Source of the DNA: Trichococcus palustris
GTDB lineage: Bacteria > Bacillota > Bacilli > Lactobacillales > Aerococcaceae
DNA length: 64,000 nucleotides
Assembly: GCF_900114465.1 (NCBI RefSeq)
Contig: NZ_FOTD01000012.1
Span: forward strand, 29,170 to 93,169
Direction of reading: 5' to 3'
Every line of letters begins with the position of its first letter. Positions within the stretch are counted from its first letter, which is position 1. The notes beneath the pieces were generated by a model. The model saw only the letters and a program-made list of their open reading frames with translations. It was not told the origin of the DNA and did no database searches. The translations under genes and the position numbers were made by a program. Below are positions 28,592 through 37,600 of the stretch, one piece after another.

Positions 28592-29068
28592 ATGGGTTAT
28601 ATCAAGAGCCACGTCAAAAAAAGCATCTTCATCAATGCACCGGTTGAAAAAGTAAGTCGCTATTTAGGGACCCCCGAAAACTGGGCACAGTTCCATGACA
28701 ATCTCTCCGGCATCAAACCGATCAGCGGAAAAGGCGGGCTGGGTTCGGTATTCAAGGCGGATTATGCCATGGCTGAGGAACACGGGCCGGTGGAAATTCT
28801 CATCACCCAGTCGGACCTGGCCCCCGAAGGATTCATATTGAAGTCGGCAGTCAGTGTGGATACGATGGATCCAGCGGAAGATTCATATGTCAGACAAAGT
28901 TATATTGGAGTCGCAAAGGAGAACGGGACCGAATTTACCTTCGAGGAAGTTCAAAATGTTCCGATTGAAAGGTTCGGCGGCCGTTTCGACAAGGAATCCT
29001 ATCAAGCATTGCGCGAAAAAAGCTCCGAAAAACTGATGGAAACGATCAAAAAAAGTTGTGAAGCCTAA
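28592..29068 (+). CDS. SRPBCC-fold (START/polyketide cyclase-like) protein
   Basis: This 158-residue protein begins with the typical SRPBCC opening (KKSIFINAPVEKVSRYLGTPENWAQF) and ends with a long amphipathic helix (ESYQALREKSSEKLMETIKKS), as in ligand-binding helix-grip proteins. No catalytic residues or ligand can be deduced. AAAGGGG lies upstream of the ATG. It is monocistronic and converges with the YwaF-like gene at a shared terminator (29108). Confidence 0.8.
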   Translation: MGYIKSHVKKSIFINAPVEKVSRYLGTPENWAQFHDNLSGIKPISGKGGLGSVFKADYAMAEEHGPVEILITQSDLAPEGFILKSAVSVDTMDPAEDSYVRQSYIGVAKENGTEFTFEEVQNVPIERFGGRFDKESYQALREKSSEKLMETIKKSCEA

Positions 29069-29107
29069 CCGTAAGAGAAAAGGCAACGGGAAATAACAAA
29101 TATGCAC

Positions 29108-29142
29108 AAAAAAGGAAAATCCATAGTGAATTTTCCTTTTTT
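29108..29142. terminator. Bidirectional terminator
   Basis: AAAAAAGGAAAAT pairs with ATTTTCCTTTTTT, giving U tracts on either strand. It lies between the SRPBCC gene and the stop of the reverse-strand YwaF-like gene. Confidence 0.8.
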
Positions 29143-29143
29143 C

Positions 29144-29890
29144 CTATTTTTTGTTCCCACGTCTTCTGAGAGCCAGTTCCCAAGGAGCGTAAAGGACGAA
29201 CCAAGTGAAAAAGAAAACGAGGATGACTGGAATCAAATAGCCAGGGGAGCCGAACCACTTCTCGAAAAGAATCAATATTGTTCCTTTTTCGGCATAATTC
29301 AGAAACAGATAATTGCTTCCCAATAGTGGATTAATGAAGTACACAAATCCCGCGAAAACTAGGAAGAGGGCGATGCATTGCGGCAGTCGCCGGACATTCG
29401 GACGAAACCCGTCACCGAATACAAAAAGCAACGGAATCAGAATCAACAACGTGTGCGTCATTGCGAATTCGAAGAATCGGAAACTGAGCAGCGGATAGGG
29501 TCCCAAGTTGGGATAGGTCATTGCGGCGATTGCCCCGGGCAAACTCAGGCTGTAAGAAAATTCCTTCAGCACGAGCTTATTTGATGCAACGGCTGCAGTT
29601 TCCAAGATGACCGAAAAGCCGCAAAGATGCAACGGCAGCAACCTCAAAATATAGGCCGGGTATCCCATGCCGGTGACCCAAAGCCACCGGGAGAAGTAGA
29701 CCGCAAGCATCAAAACCGTTGCCGTCCATTTTATCTTTCGCTTTCCGGCATCCGTTTGTCTGCGGTAGATGTAGATGACGAGCAAGATGGTTGCGGTTGA
29801 GACGGCAAGTAAACTCAAGTGAGTCAGGCTAAAGGTTTTTACGCCCATTCCGGACGGTAAATCCGATTTGAAGAGCCAAAAGTAAGCCAT
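29144..29890 (-). CDS. YwaF/TIGR02206-family integral membrane protein
   Basis: This 248-residue polytopic protein has about seven predicted membrane helices. The family-typical motif LPLHLCGFSVIL lies in the middle and TYPNLGPYPLLSFRFFEFAMTH in the next loop, both characteristic of YwaF (distantly TMEM164-like acyltransferases). The conserved His and Cys of LHLCG are present. Function in bacteria is unknown. AAAGGAG precedes the ATG. It stands alone. Confidence 0.85.
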   Translation of the reverse strand: MAYFWLFKSDLPSGMGVKTFSLTHLSLLAVSTATILLVIYIYRRQTDAGKRKIKWTATVLMLAVYFSRWLWVTGMGYPAYILRLLPLHLCGFSVILETAAVASNKLVLKEFSYSLSLPGAIAAMTYPNLGPYPLLSFRFFEFAMTHTLLILIPLLFVFGDGFRPNVRRLPQCIALFLVFAGFVYFINPLLGSNYLFLNYAEKGTILILFEKWFGSPGYLIPVILVFFFTWFVLYAPWELALRRRGNKK

Positions 29891-30097
29891 GGTCAGGACT
29901 CCTTTGCGGGATAGCGGAAATCAAGCGGATCAAAGAGACCTCTGCTGGGGGGATTTGTTTCTTTAGCCTCATTTTACCGCTTGCCGTCATCCGGCGCCAC
30001 TTTCACACATTGCAGCCTCTTTTCAGCGCAGTACCGTTCTGTATGGGGTCAGAATGAACAGCCATCAAATATCAAGACTTAGTCTGGAGGAAAAAAC

Positions 30098-30879
30098 ATG
30101 GATGCCATCGACAAGAGGAAATCAGTACGAACTTACGCCAAACAGCCCCTTTCAGCCGAACAGCTGGAAGGGATCCGAGCGCTGCTCGACCAAGAGTATC
30201 CAGGTCCAATGGGAACCCGCCGCAGCTTTGAATGGGTCGGGCAGGGTGGGAACGGGGATGCCATCAACACCCTAGGCTTCATCACCGGGGAATTTGGCGC
30301 TATCGTCGGCTGGGCTGGCGAAGAACCGGATGCGCTTGTCGATTACGGGTATGTGCTGGAAGGCATCGTGTTGCAGTTGGTGGACAGGGGTTTGGGGACG
30401 TGCTGGGTGGGGGGAACCTTTTCGAGGAAAGGCGTCATAAAGCCATGAAGGAAGACAGGAGCGGCGATTTGCACATACCCGCCATCGTTACAGTAGGCGA
30501 AGCGGGGGAAGGCTTCAATGTTGCGAATCTGTTGCTGTCTTCAAAGAAAAAGAAACGGAAAGACTTCAATGAATTGTTTTTTGGGGAAGATGGCCGGAAA
30601 ATAGAGGACAGCGGGAAAATAAAAATCCTGGAGGGCGTCCGTTGGTCCCCATCTTCGATGAACAGCCAACCGACTAGGGTGATCTGGGAGGGCAATCAGG
30701 TCCATTTCTTTTGCAAGGAAGGCGGAATGAACGTGCACTACATAGACGTCGGAATTGCCATGAGCCACTTTTTCCTCCGCGCCAGCCAAGCTGGGCTAAA
30801 GGGGAAATGGACCAAAATCCGTCATCATCCCAAGGCAAAGGGGCGCTATGTCGCGACATTCATGATCGAAAACGAGTGA
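30098..30879 (+). pseudogene. TM1586-type nitroreductase, frameshifted
   Basis: Two overlapping frames together make one nitroreductase of the TM1586 family. Frame 1 (30098-30448) gives MDAIDKRKSVRTYA ... GLGTCWVGGTFSRKG and stops at a TGA. The homologous continuation (MKEDRSGDLHIPAIVTVGEAGEG ... to 30879) is in another frame. The shift lies near 30420-30446 and is repaired by adding one base. GGAGG precedes the ATG and the rest is well kept, so this is either a recent mutation or a sequencing error. Programmed frameshifting seems unlikely as no slippery heptamer is evident. If repaired, the product would be an FMN-dependent oxidoreductase of about 260 residues. Confidence 0.8.
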
Positions 30880-30931
30880 ACCAGGGCAACGGCGCAAAAA
30901 AAGAGCATAACAAGAAATAGGTCTGGAACAG

Positions 30932-30961
30932 TTGGGTACGGAAAAAGATGCGTGCTATAAT
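30932..30961 (+). promoter_or_regulatory. Probable promoter of the SHOCT/radical-SAM operon
   Basis: TTGGGT (30932-30937), an 18-bp spacer, and TGC-TATAAT (extended -10, TATAAT at 30956-30961), 65 bp upstream of the ATG at 31026. Confidence 0.5.
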
Positions 30962-31025
30962 GGAGTTAACAAATGCTAGCGTTTCCAAATGTGCGCTGGC
31001 GCTTGCATAGAGGAGGGGGATCGGG

Positions 31026-31286
31026 ATGCATCCATTTTATGATTCCGTCAGTCAATTGCTGCGGGAAGAGAATACATGGTGGCTGGGATTGGCATCCATG
31101 TTTATGTACCTTCTTTTCTGGGCAATCGTCATCATCATTGTGCTGAGGATCTTCAAGAAGTATTATGCAAGGACGGAACATCAGCGGGCAAAAGAGGACA
31201 CCGCCATGTCGATCCTCCGGGAAAGATATGCTAGGGGCGAAATCGATGCCGAGGAATTCAAGCAAAAGAAAGCCGATCTCGAGTAG
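31026..31286 (+). CDS. Small membrane protein with SHOCT domain
   Basis: This 86-residue protein has one N-terminal membrane helix (about residues 18-43, ending VLRIFKKYY). A C-terminal SHOCT motif follows (SILRERYARGEIDAEEFKQKK). SHOCT is a short oligomerisation-type module found at the end of many bacterial proteins; no enzymatic role is expected. GGAGGGGGATC precedes the ATG. Only 36 bp separate it from the radical-SAM gene, so it is probably the first gene of a three-gene operon. Whether it works with the enzymes is unknown. Confidence 0.85.
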   Translation: MHPFYDSVSQLLREENTWWLGLASMFMYLLFWAIVIIIVLRIFKKYYARTEHQRAKEDTAMSILRERYARGEIDAEEFKQKKADLE

Positions 31287-31322
31287 TCAACCGGCAACAG
31301 GAGCCAACATCAGAGGTGCGTT

Positions 31323-32225
31323 ATGAAATTGCGTTCATTGGTACCATTATCTTATTTTGGGATAACGACCATCCTATTCAACAGAAAAGATCCGCTTGTC
31401 GGCTCCATCATCCTCACCGATAAGTGCAATTTGGCTTGCAAGCATTGTGCGGTCAGCAATATCACCTCCATCCTCTATCCGCATCCGCAGATAAAAGCAG
31501 AGATGCAGAAAATGTACGCGGAGGGGGTAAGGATCCTCTTTTTTTATGGCGGGGAGCCGTTCCTGTGGCGAGATCATGGGCTCACGTTACGGGACTTGGT
31601 GATAGAGGCAAAACAACTAGGCTTTTTGCTGGTGAACGTCGTCACCAACGGAACCATCCGGGTCGATTTGCCGGAAGCGGACTTGGTGATGGTCAGCTTG
31701 GACGGCGGAAGGGAAAAGCATAACGAAATCCGTGGCGATACCTACGATACCATCATCGGAAACATCCAGAGCGCCTCTGCAAAGAATGTCTGCCTATACA
31801 TGGCAATCAACCAGATCAACAAAGGCGAGATGGAAGAGGTCTGTGAGGTCGCTAAACAGCCGGGAAATGTCAAAGCCGTTTCCTTCAACTTCCACACGCC
31901 CTATCCCGGAACAGAACGGTTGAAGCTGAGCAGGGAGGAGAAGCAGGACTGCGCCGATCGGATTGCGCGTCTGATCGATGAGGGGTATCCGATCTTGAAC
32001 TTGAAAAGCGCCCTGCCTTATATCGTGAACAACACCTTCCCGACCCCCTGTAACCAATGCGTGGTCATGGAAAATGGACAGCAATGGGTGTGCGGCCGCT
32101 GCATCGACATCGAAGGGCTTTGCGAAGAATGCGGCTTCTTTTTCGCCGCCGAATTTGCGCTCCTCTTCAGCGGGAATGCGAGGGTGATGCTGGATATGTT
32201 CAAGACCTACATGAAATATATTTAG
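31323..32225 (+). CDS. Radical SAM enzyme with C-terminal cysteine cluster
   Basis: This 300-residue radical SAM protein has the CxxxCxxC iron-sulfur motif in DKCNLACKHC (about residues 36-43), followed by FFYGGEPF and VTNG typical of SPASM-type/peptide-modifying radical SAM enzymes. The C-terminal part has six more cysteines in three CxxC pairs (CNQC, CGRC, CEEC), suggesting one or two auxiliary clusters. The final about 35 residues are hydrophobic and may touch the membrane. No precursor peptide was found nearby. It is 11 bp before a second radical-SAM gene and probably co-transcribed with it. Substrate unknown. Confidence 0.82.
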   Translation: MKLRSLVPLSYFGITTILFNRKDPLVGSIILTDKCNLACKHCAVSNITSILYPHPQIKAEMQKMYAEGVRILFFYGGEPFLWRDHGLTLRDLVIEAKQLGFLLVNVVTNGTIRVDLPEADLVMVSLDGGREKHNEIRGDTYDTIIGNIQSASAKNVCLYMAINQINKGEMEEVCEVAKQPGNVKAVSFNFHTPYPGTERLKLSREEKQDCADRIARLIDEGYPILNLKSALPYIVNNTFPTPCNQCVVMENGQQWVCGRCIDIEGLCEECGFFFAAEFALLFSGNARVMLDMFKTYMKYI

Positions 32226-32236
32226 GGGGTGTCAAA

Positions 32237-33490
32237 ATGCTACGGACATCATTGCTGCGGGTCTTTCTTAGCCGCTCCACTAAGCCTTTTATATTTGAAG
32301 GCAACTATTCGAACAGCCTGGACTTCGAAACGCTGGATGATCTGGGGTTGTATGTGCACATCCCATTCTGCCGATCGTTATGCAGTTTTTGTCCCTACTG
32401 CAAGGTCGTCCACAACCGGCCGCAGGCGGATGCCTATAAAATAGCGCTGTTGAAGGAAATCGATCTGGTCTGCAAGCAGATGACCGGGAAGAAACAGGCG
32501 ACCAGCCTGTATTTCGGCGGAGGGACACCGGCGATGATGCTGGATGATCTGAAGGATATCGTCGCAAAGCTGAAGGAATACTTTGTCGTGACAGGCGGGA
32601 TAGGCGTGGAGCTCCATCCGAGCGACATCACCCAACGGAACCTGGATAAATTGAAGGCAGCCGGGGTATCGATGGTGAGCATCGGCATCCAATCCTTCAA
32701 CGACGATTGCATCCGCAAACTGGGCAGGAGGAGCGACAATTTCGCCGAAAAGATCCAACTTGTAAAAGAGAACGGTTTCGCCGTCATCGATGTTGATTTG
32801 ATCTTCGCCATCCCGGGACAGACGGATGAGATATTGGCGAACGACATCCGGACGGCCTTCGCAAGTGGGGCAACGCAAGTATCGACCTATCCCTTCATCG
32901 ACTTCACCTTCGCCGACAACGCATACAAGCCGATGAGCGAGGAAGTGAAGAGGCGGATGCTGGAAAACCTCACGGCGTACTGCCATGAAATCGATGTCGA
33001 GCGGACATCGGTGTGGACCTTCGCAAAAAAGGATACGGAGAAATATTCATCCGTCACGCGCGACGCTTTTTTGGGGTTCGGCGTTTCGGCGACGACACTG
33101 CTGAAGGACATCTTCAAAATCAATACCTTTTCGATAGAGGACTACATAAACCGGATCGAGGCCGATTCCTTGCCGACGTCCTTGACGCTCCCTTTCACGA
33201 AAAGGCAGCGGGCGGTCTATTACCTGTTCTGGGGCTCCTATTCCATGAAAATAAACGAAGATAAATTCGCAAAAATAATCGGCACGCCATTGGACAGGAT
33301 GTTCGGCAGCGAACTTTTCATCGCATCGAAGCTGGGCTACCTCAGAAAAAACGGGCATGTCTATGAGCTAACGGATAAAGCGGCCTATCTTTACCACGAC
33401 ATCGAGCAGGCCTATACGACCGCCTATATCGATAAGATGTGGAACGTATCGCGGAAACAGGCGTTTCCGGATCAGATCATTTTAAAGTGA
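32237..33490 (+). CDS. HemN/HemW-like radical SAM protein
   Basis: The frame is open from 32057, but the start is ATG 32237 with GGGGGTG upstream, giving 417 residues. The radical SAM cluster motif is HIPFCRSLCSFCPYCK (CxxxCxxC plus a further CxxC, about residues 48-58). The coproporphyrinogen-oxidase-type landmarks YFGGGTPAMM and ELHPSDIT...GVSMVSIGIQSF follow. Such proteins include true HemN dehydrogenases, HemW haem chaperones, and methyltransferases such as HutW or NosN. No other haem biosynthesis gene is present in the window, so a haem role is not supported by context. It is the second enzyme of the SHOCT/radical-SAM operon. Confidence 0.82.
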   Translation: MLRTSLLRVFLSRSTKPFIFEGNYSNSLDFETLDDLGLYVHIPFCRSLCSFCPYCKVVHNRPQADAYKIALLKEIDLVCKQMTGKKQATSLYFGGGTPAMMLDDLKDIVAKLKEYFVVTGGIGVELHPSDITQRNLDKLKAAGVSMVSIGIQSFNDDCIRKLGRRSDNFAEKIQLVKENGFAVIDVDLIFAIPGQTDEILANDIRTAFASGATQVSTYPFIDFTFADNAYKPMSEEVKRRMLENLTAYCHEIDVERTSVWTFAKKDTEKYSSVTRDAFLGFGVSATTLLKDIFKINTFSIEDYINRIEADSLPTSLTLPFTKRQRAVYYLFWGSYSMKINEDKFAKIIGTPLDRMFGSELFIASKLGYLRKNGHVYELTDKAAYLYHDIEQAYTTAYIDKMWNVSRKQAFPDQIILK

Positions 33491-33565
33491 TTTTCAGATT
33501 TTTCAGTCATTGCAACCCCTGATTATAGTATAATGAGTGGAATGAACACAGGAAGGGCGATGCAG

Positions 33566-34279
33566 ATGACTGAAAATGTATTATATCAACATCAAACATT
33601 AGGCGATTTAATGGCGGGCGTATTTGAAGGGACACTGACTTTCGAGGAATTGTTGAAACATGGCGACATGGGGATCGGCACGTTCGACGATTTTGAAGGG
33701 GAATTGATTCTGCTGGATGGCGTAGCCTACCAAGCGCGCGAAGACGGTGCCATCCTGCCGGTCAGCCCGGAACAGACGACGCCACATGCGGCGGTCACAT
33801 TCTTCAACCCGGATCGTGAATACCAGATCAACCAACCGATGACATTGAAGAAAGTTCGCTCCGACATCGTGAAACGCGTCCGCAGCAAAAATGTTTTTTC
33901 GGTCGTCAAGATTACGGGACATTTTGAATATATCCATACCCGCGCCGTCCCGAAACAACAAAAACCCTATCCCCGTCTGATCGAAGCGACCCGAGTCCAG
34001 CCTGAATTCGAAAAATACGATTTGGATGGCACGGCCATCGGCATTTTTACGCCGGAGCTTTTTGACGGCGTTGCAAAGGGCGGATTCCATTGCCATTTCA
34101 TCAGCGATGATCGTACGTTCGGGGGCCATATTTTGGACTACATCGTTGATGGCGCAAAATGCGAGATCCAAACCATCGAAAGCATCGTCCAGCACTTTGC
34201 TGTCCATGATGATGAATTTCTGGACAAAGACATCCATTACCATAACCTGGCGGCTGAAATGGAAGAAGCAGAAGGATAG
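33566..34279 (+). CDS. alsD: Alpha-acetolactate decarboxylase
   Basis: AlsD converts 2-acetolactate to acetoin. The metal-binding region is visible as GGFHCHFISDD plus the following GGHILDY, and EATRVQPEF is a conserved family block. ATG 33566 (237 residues) is preferred: AGGAAGGG is 8 bp upstream, and a TATAAT box at 33529-33534 would start transcription after the more upstream in-frame ATG at 33533. No acetolactate synthase gene lies next to it, so acetolactate must come from elsewhere in the genome. The enzyme helps divert pyruvate to neutral products and balance branched-chain amino acid synthesis. Confidence 0.95.
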   Translation: MTENVLYQHQTLGDLMAGVFEGTLTFEELLKHGDMGIGTFDDFEGELILLDGVAYQAREDGAILPVSPEQTTPHAAVTFFNPDREYQINQPMTLKKVRSDIVKRVRSKNVFSVVKITGHFEYIHTRAVPKQQKPYPRLIEATRVQPEFEKYDLDGTAIGIFTPELFDGVAKGGFHCHFISDDRTFGGHILDYIVDGAKCEIQTIESIVQHFAVHDDEFLDKDIHYHNLAAEMEEAEG

Positions 34280-34296
34280 AGAAAAGCCCAAAAAAT

Positions 34297-34352
34297 AAAG
34301 AAAGTTGCTGGTTTTCAAGGTCAAGGACCTTGAGAATCAGCAACTTTTTGTT
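34297..34352. terminator. Bidirectional terminator between alsD and carbonic anhydrase
   Basis: AAAGTTGCTGGTTTTCAAGG pairs almost perfectly with CCTTGAGAATCAGCAACTTT. T-rich tracts follow on both strands. Confidence 0.88.
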
Positions 34353-34392
34353 TTTATAATAGGGAGGCTAGGGCAAAGAAACGATGGTCATG

Positions 34393-35019
34393 TCAGCCAT
34401 TTGCCAAGTGGAACTCGCTCGTCTCAGTGTCATAGATGAACACTTCGCCGGTTTCGATGATATAGTGCCAGCCGCTCACTTGCATTTTCCCTGCAGCTAC
34501 CTTTTCACGGATGTAAGGGAAAGTCATCAAATGCTTCAATTGTTCCACAACATTCCCCTGTTCCATCATCCATGCCCGGGCGCCGGGTTCACTCGCAGGA
34601 ATTTCCTTCAGGACGCGATCCCTGACCGGATGGATCAGCTCCAACCATTTCTTCGTATGCGGCAAGTGATTCAATTCTTCCGTAGGATTCAGGCAAGCCG
34701 CACATCCACCGCAGTTCGAATGGCCGCAGATGATGATGTTTTCGACGCCCAACGCAAGCACCGCATATTCGATGGCGGAGGTTGTCGCCACATATTCTTT
34801 GGTTTCCCGATAAGGTGGGGCTATATTGGCTATGTTGCGGATGATGAATAGCTCCCCAGGCAAAGTGCCGGTGATCATATTCGGATCCACACGCGAATCC
34901 GAGCAGGCAATGAAGAGTGTGTGGGGTTTTTGCCCCTCCTTCAGTCCCTTGAAAAGTTCCTGGTGAGCTTCAAAATCTTCCCGTCTAAACTTAACGATTC
35001 CATCTAACAGCTTTTGCAT
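34393..35019 (-). CDS. Beta-class carbonic anhydrase
   Basis: This 208-residue zinc enzyme interconverts CO2 and bicarbonate. The two zinc-ligand signatures are intact: ACSDSR (Cys39 with the Asp-Arg dyad) and GHSNCGGC (His and Cys). There is no signal peptide, so it is cytoplasmic and probably supplies bicarbonate for carboxylation reactions. AGGAGG lies before the ATG on the reverse strand. It is monocistronic; the 35020-35375 gap upstream is shared with the nad promoter of the opposite strand. Confidence 0.93.
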   Translation of the reverse strand: MQKLLDGIVKFRREDFEAHQELFKGLKEGQKPHTLFIACSDSRVDPNMITGTLPGELFIIRNIANIAPPYRETKEYVATTSAIEYAVLALGVENIIICGHSNCGGCAACLNPTEELNHLPHTKKWLELIHPVRDRVLKEIPASEPGARAWMMEQGNVVEQLKHLMTFPYIREKVAAGKMQVSGWHYIIETGEVFIYDTETSEFHLANG

Positions 35020-35261
35020 TGTATGCCTCCTCTTCCAGATAATTAGGTCACAGTTCCTTAAATATAGTACATGCGCAGCATTAAATCCACTATTTTATAC
35101 TCTGGAGAGCATCCGGGAAGGATAGCGCCCGCGATTGAAAACGCAAACAAATGGATGGCATAGCCAACGCATTCAATGGAAAAGATTCTGAATGCCAGGC
35201 ATTTTCTGTTAGCCGAAAAGCATAAAGGGAAAAAGGCTGCGTGCCGACAATAATATTTTTG

Positions 35262-35319
35262 TGAATGCGCATTCAAAGCGAAAAGGTGTCTTGTCATCTG
35301 TCAACGCGAGTGCTATACT
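35262..35319 (+). promoter_or_regulatory. nadABC promoter with upstream palindrome
   Basis: TTGTCA (35291-35296), 17 bp, TATACT (35314-35319) form a good sigma-A promoter. Sixteen bases upstream of the -35 lies a perfect 14-bp palindrome TGAATGCGCATTCA (35262-35275), a candidate operator for an NAD-responsive regulator. That binding is inferred only. The remainder of the 35020-35375 gap shows no gene. Confidence 0.6.
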
Positions 35320-35375
35320 CCTACTAATAATTATTTTTGAACGTTATGGGGAGGTAGAAGGAGATCGAAGCTTTA

Positions 35376-36293
35376 ATGGAGAGAATTGAACAATTGAAGA
35401 AAGAAAGAGATGCAGTCGTCCTAGCCCACTATTATGTGAACGATGATGTTCAGGCAATCGCTGATTACGTAGGGGACTCATATTATCTGAGTGAACTGGC
35501 CACCAAGGTAACGCAAAAGACCATCTTATTCTGTGGGGTAGCCTTCATGGGCGAGAGCGCCAAAATTCTGAATCCGGAAAAGACTGTCATCATGCCTGAC
35601 GCGGAAGCCGATTGCCCGATGGCCCACATGATCACCGTGAAGCAGATCCTGGCCAAAAGAGAACAATACGATGATTTGGCCGTGGTGTGCTACATCAATT
35701 CGACCGCAGAGATAAAGACATATGCGGATGTGTGTGTGACTTCGTCAAATGCTCTCCGGATCGTCAAGGCTTTGCCGCAAAAAAACATCTACTTCATTCC
35801 GGATGAAAATCTGGGGAGCTATATCGCGGGGTTCCTTCCCGAGAAGAATTTCATCTTCGACAAAGGCTTCTGTCCTATCCATGCAGCTATCAAAAAAGAG
35901 GACGTCGAAAAAGCCCGCGCAGTATATCCGGATGCCATCGTATTGGCCCATCCGGAATGCACGATGGATGTGCTGGACAGCGCCGATTTCACCGGAAGCA
36001 CTTCTGCGATGATCGACTATGCGACCGCCAGTGAAGCGGAAGCATTCATCGTCTGCACCGAGTTGGGCATCTTTTATGAATTGCAGCGGAGAAACCCGGC
36101 CAAGCGATTCTACCCTGCAAAGGACGGGCAAGTATGCCCCGGCATGAAACGCGTTACGCTTGCGAAAGTGGCCGATGCTTTGGAAAACCTGAGCAATCCG
36201 GTCGAATTGGATGAAGCCATGCGGCAAAAGGCCGTGAAGTCACTCGCGAAGATGTTGGAGCTTGCACAGCAGGAAGAGGCGATATGTAAATGA
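35376..36293 (+). CDS. nadA: Quinolinate synthase A
   Basis: NadA condenses iminoaspartate with dihydroxyacetone phosphate to quinolinate and carries a 4Fe-4S cluster. In this 305-residue protein the three cluster cysteines are visible in FCGVAFMGES, DVCVTSSNA and VCPGMKRVTL. The opening AVVLAHYYVNDDVQAIADYVGDS is characteristic. It is the first gene of nadABC and overlaps nadB by 4 bp. AAGGAG lies 12 bp before the ATG. Confidence 0.96.
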   Translation: MERIEQLKKERDAVVLAHYYVNDDVQAIADYVGDSYYLSELATKVTQKTILFCGVAFMGESAKILNPEKTVIMPDAEADCPMAHMITVKQILAKREQYDDLAVVCYINSTAEIKTYADVCVTSSNALRIVKALPQKNIYFIPDENLGSYIAGFLPEKNFIFDKGFCPIHAAIKKEDVEKARAVYPDAIVLAHPECTMDVLDSADFTGSTSAMIDYATASEAEAFIVCTELGIFYELQRRNPAKRFYPAKDGQVCPGMKRVTLAKVADALENLSNPVELDEAMRQKAVKSLAKMLELAQQEEAICK

Positions 36294-37600
36294 AAAAACG
36301 TGCCGATGTCATCATTGTGGGAACAGGGGCAGCCGGATTGTTCTGTGCCCTGCATCTCCCCAAAGATAAACAAGTGAAACTCATCACAAAATCTGCCGCG
36401 GATCAAAGCGACTCTTTCTTGGCGCAAGGCGGCATCTGCGTCCTAAAAAACGAAGATGACTATGACAGCTTTTTTGACGACACAATGAAGGCAGGGCATT
36501 ATGAGAATGACGCGGATTCCGTCCACACCATGATTTCCGAATCACCGGAGATCATCCGCGATCTGATCGCTTGCGGAGTAACGTTTGAGAGGGAAGAGGG
36601 ACGCCTTGTCTATACGATGGAAGGGGCCCATTCCGTGCCCCGGATCCTTTACCATGAAGACTTGACCGGAAAGGAAATCACCGGCAAATTGCTGGCGGAA
36701 GCGCGGAAAAGGGATAACATCTCCATCCAGGAGGACACGACCATGGTGGATCTGGTCTGCAGCGGCGATGCCTGCACGGGCATCCTGACTGCCGATAAAG
36801 ACGGAGCAATCAACTTATGGGAAGCGGATGCGGTTGTTTTGGCGACCGGCGGATTGGGCGGACTGTACGAGCATTCGACCAATTTCCGGCATCTGACCGG
36901 CGATGCCATCGCGATTGCCCTGAAGCATCAGATCGACGTGGAGAACTTGGATTATGTCCAGATTCATCCGACGACACTCTATTCCACCAAACCCGGCCGG
37001 CGTTTCCTCATATCCGAATCGGTGCGTGGCGAAGGCGCGGTCCTCTACAATCGGGGGATGGAGCGCTTCGTGGATGAACTGCTTCCGAGGGATGTGCTGA
37101 CCGAGGCTATCCGGCGGCAGATGAAGGCTGACAGACGCGATTTTGTATGGCTTTCGATGCAACACCTAGGCAAGGAAGTCATACAAAAAAGGTTCCCCAA
37201 CATCTACCGCCATTGCCTGGCGGAAGGCTTCGATGTGACGGAGGAATGCATACCCGTGACGCCGGCCCAACATTATCTCATGGGCGGCATCAAGGTCGAT
37301 CTGGACAGCGCAACCTCCATGGAACGGCTGTATGCCATCGGCGAAACCAGCTGCAACAGGGTACACGGCGCCAATCGATTGGCGAGCAATTCCTTGCTTG
37401 AGAGCCTTGTGTTTGCTAAGCGGGCCGCCAAGCATATCACGGATCAGGCTGTGCCCTCAGGGACGAGCTTGCCCGAAGTCGATTTCAGCGATTACAGTGA
37501 CTTGGTTCAACTGCAGGAAACGTATAAACGATTGGTCATAAACGAAATCGAAGGGAACATTGACAATGAACGATTATGCAACGCAGAAGCTGAATATTGA
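36290..37600 (+). CDS. nadB: L-aspartate oxidase (short form)
   Basis: NadB oxidises aspartate to iminoaspartate for NadA. The FAD Rossmann motif is at the N-terminus (VIIVGTGAAGLFCALHL). SDSFLAQGGI and the substrate-site block DYVQIHPTTL follow, with CNRVHGANRLASNSLLESLVF near the end. At 436 residues it lacks most of the C-terminal helical domain of the roughly 540-residue E. coli enzyme, as do other short Bacillota NadB proteins. The start overlaps the nadA stop, and its 3' end overlaps nadC by 35 bp, so the three proteins are probably translationally coupled. Confidence 0.95.
   Translation: MKKRADVIIVGTGAAGLFCALHLPKDKQVKLITKSAADQSDSFLAQGGICVLKNEDDYDSFFDDTMKAGHYENDADSVHTMISESPEIIRDLIACGVTFEREEGRLVYTMEGAHSVPRILYHEDLTGKEITGKLLAEARKRDNISIQEDTTMVDLVCSGDACTGILTADKDGAINLWEADAVVLATGGLGGLYEHSTNFRHLTGDAIAIALKHQIDVENLDYVQIHPTTLYSTKPGRRFLISESVRGEGAVLYNRGMERFVDELLPRDVLTEAIRRQMKADRRDFVWLSMQHLGKEVIQKRFPNIYRHCLAEGFDVTEECIPVTPAQHYLMGGIKVDLDSATSMERLYAIGETSCNRVHGANRLASNSLLESLVFAKRAAKHITDQAVPSGTSLPEVDFSDYSDLVQLQETYKRLVINEIEGNIDNERLCNAEAEY

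Noticed and set aside
30446..30448. TGA in the nitroreductase considered as a selenocysteine codon, given selD in the window
   Set aside because: The conserved continuation is in a different reading frame, no selA/selB/selC are seen, and the position is not a catalytic cysteine in this family.
36290..37600. NadB considered truncated because it is about 100 residues shorter than E. coli NadB
   Set aside because: All catalytic and FAD motifs are present, it ends naturally inside the nadC overlap, and short NadB forms are known in Bacillota.
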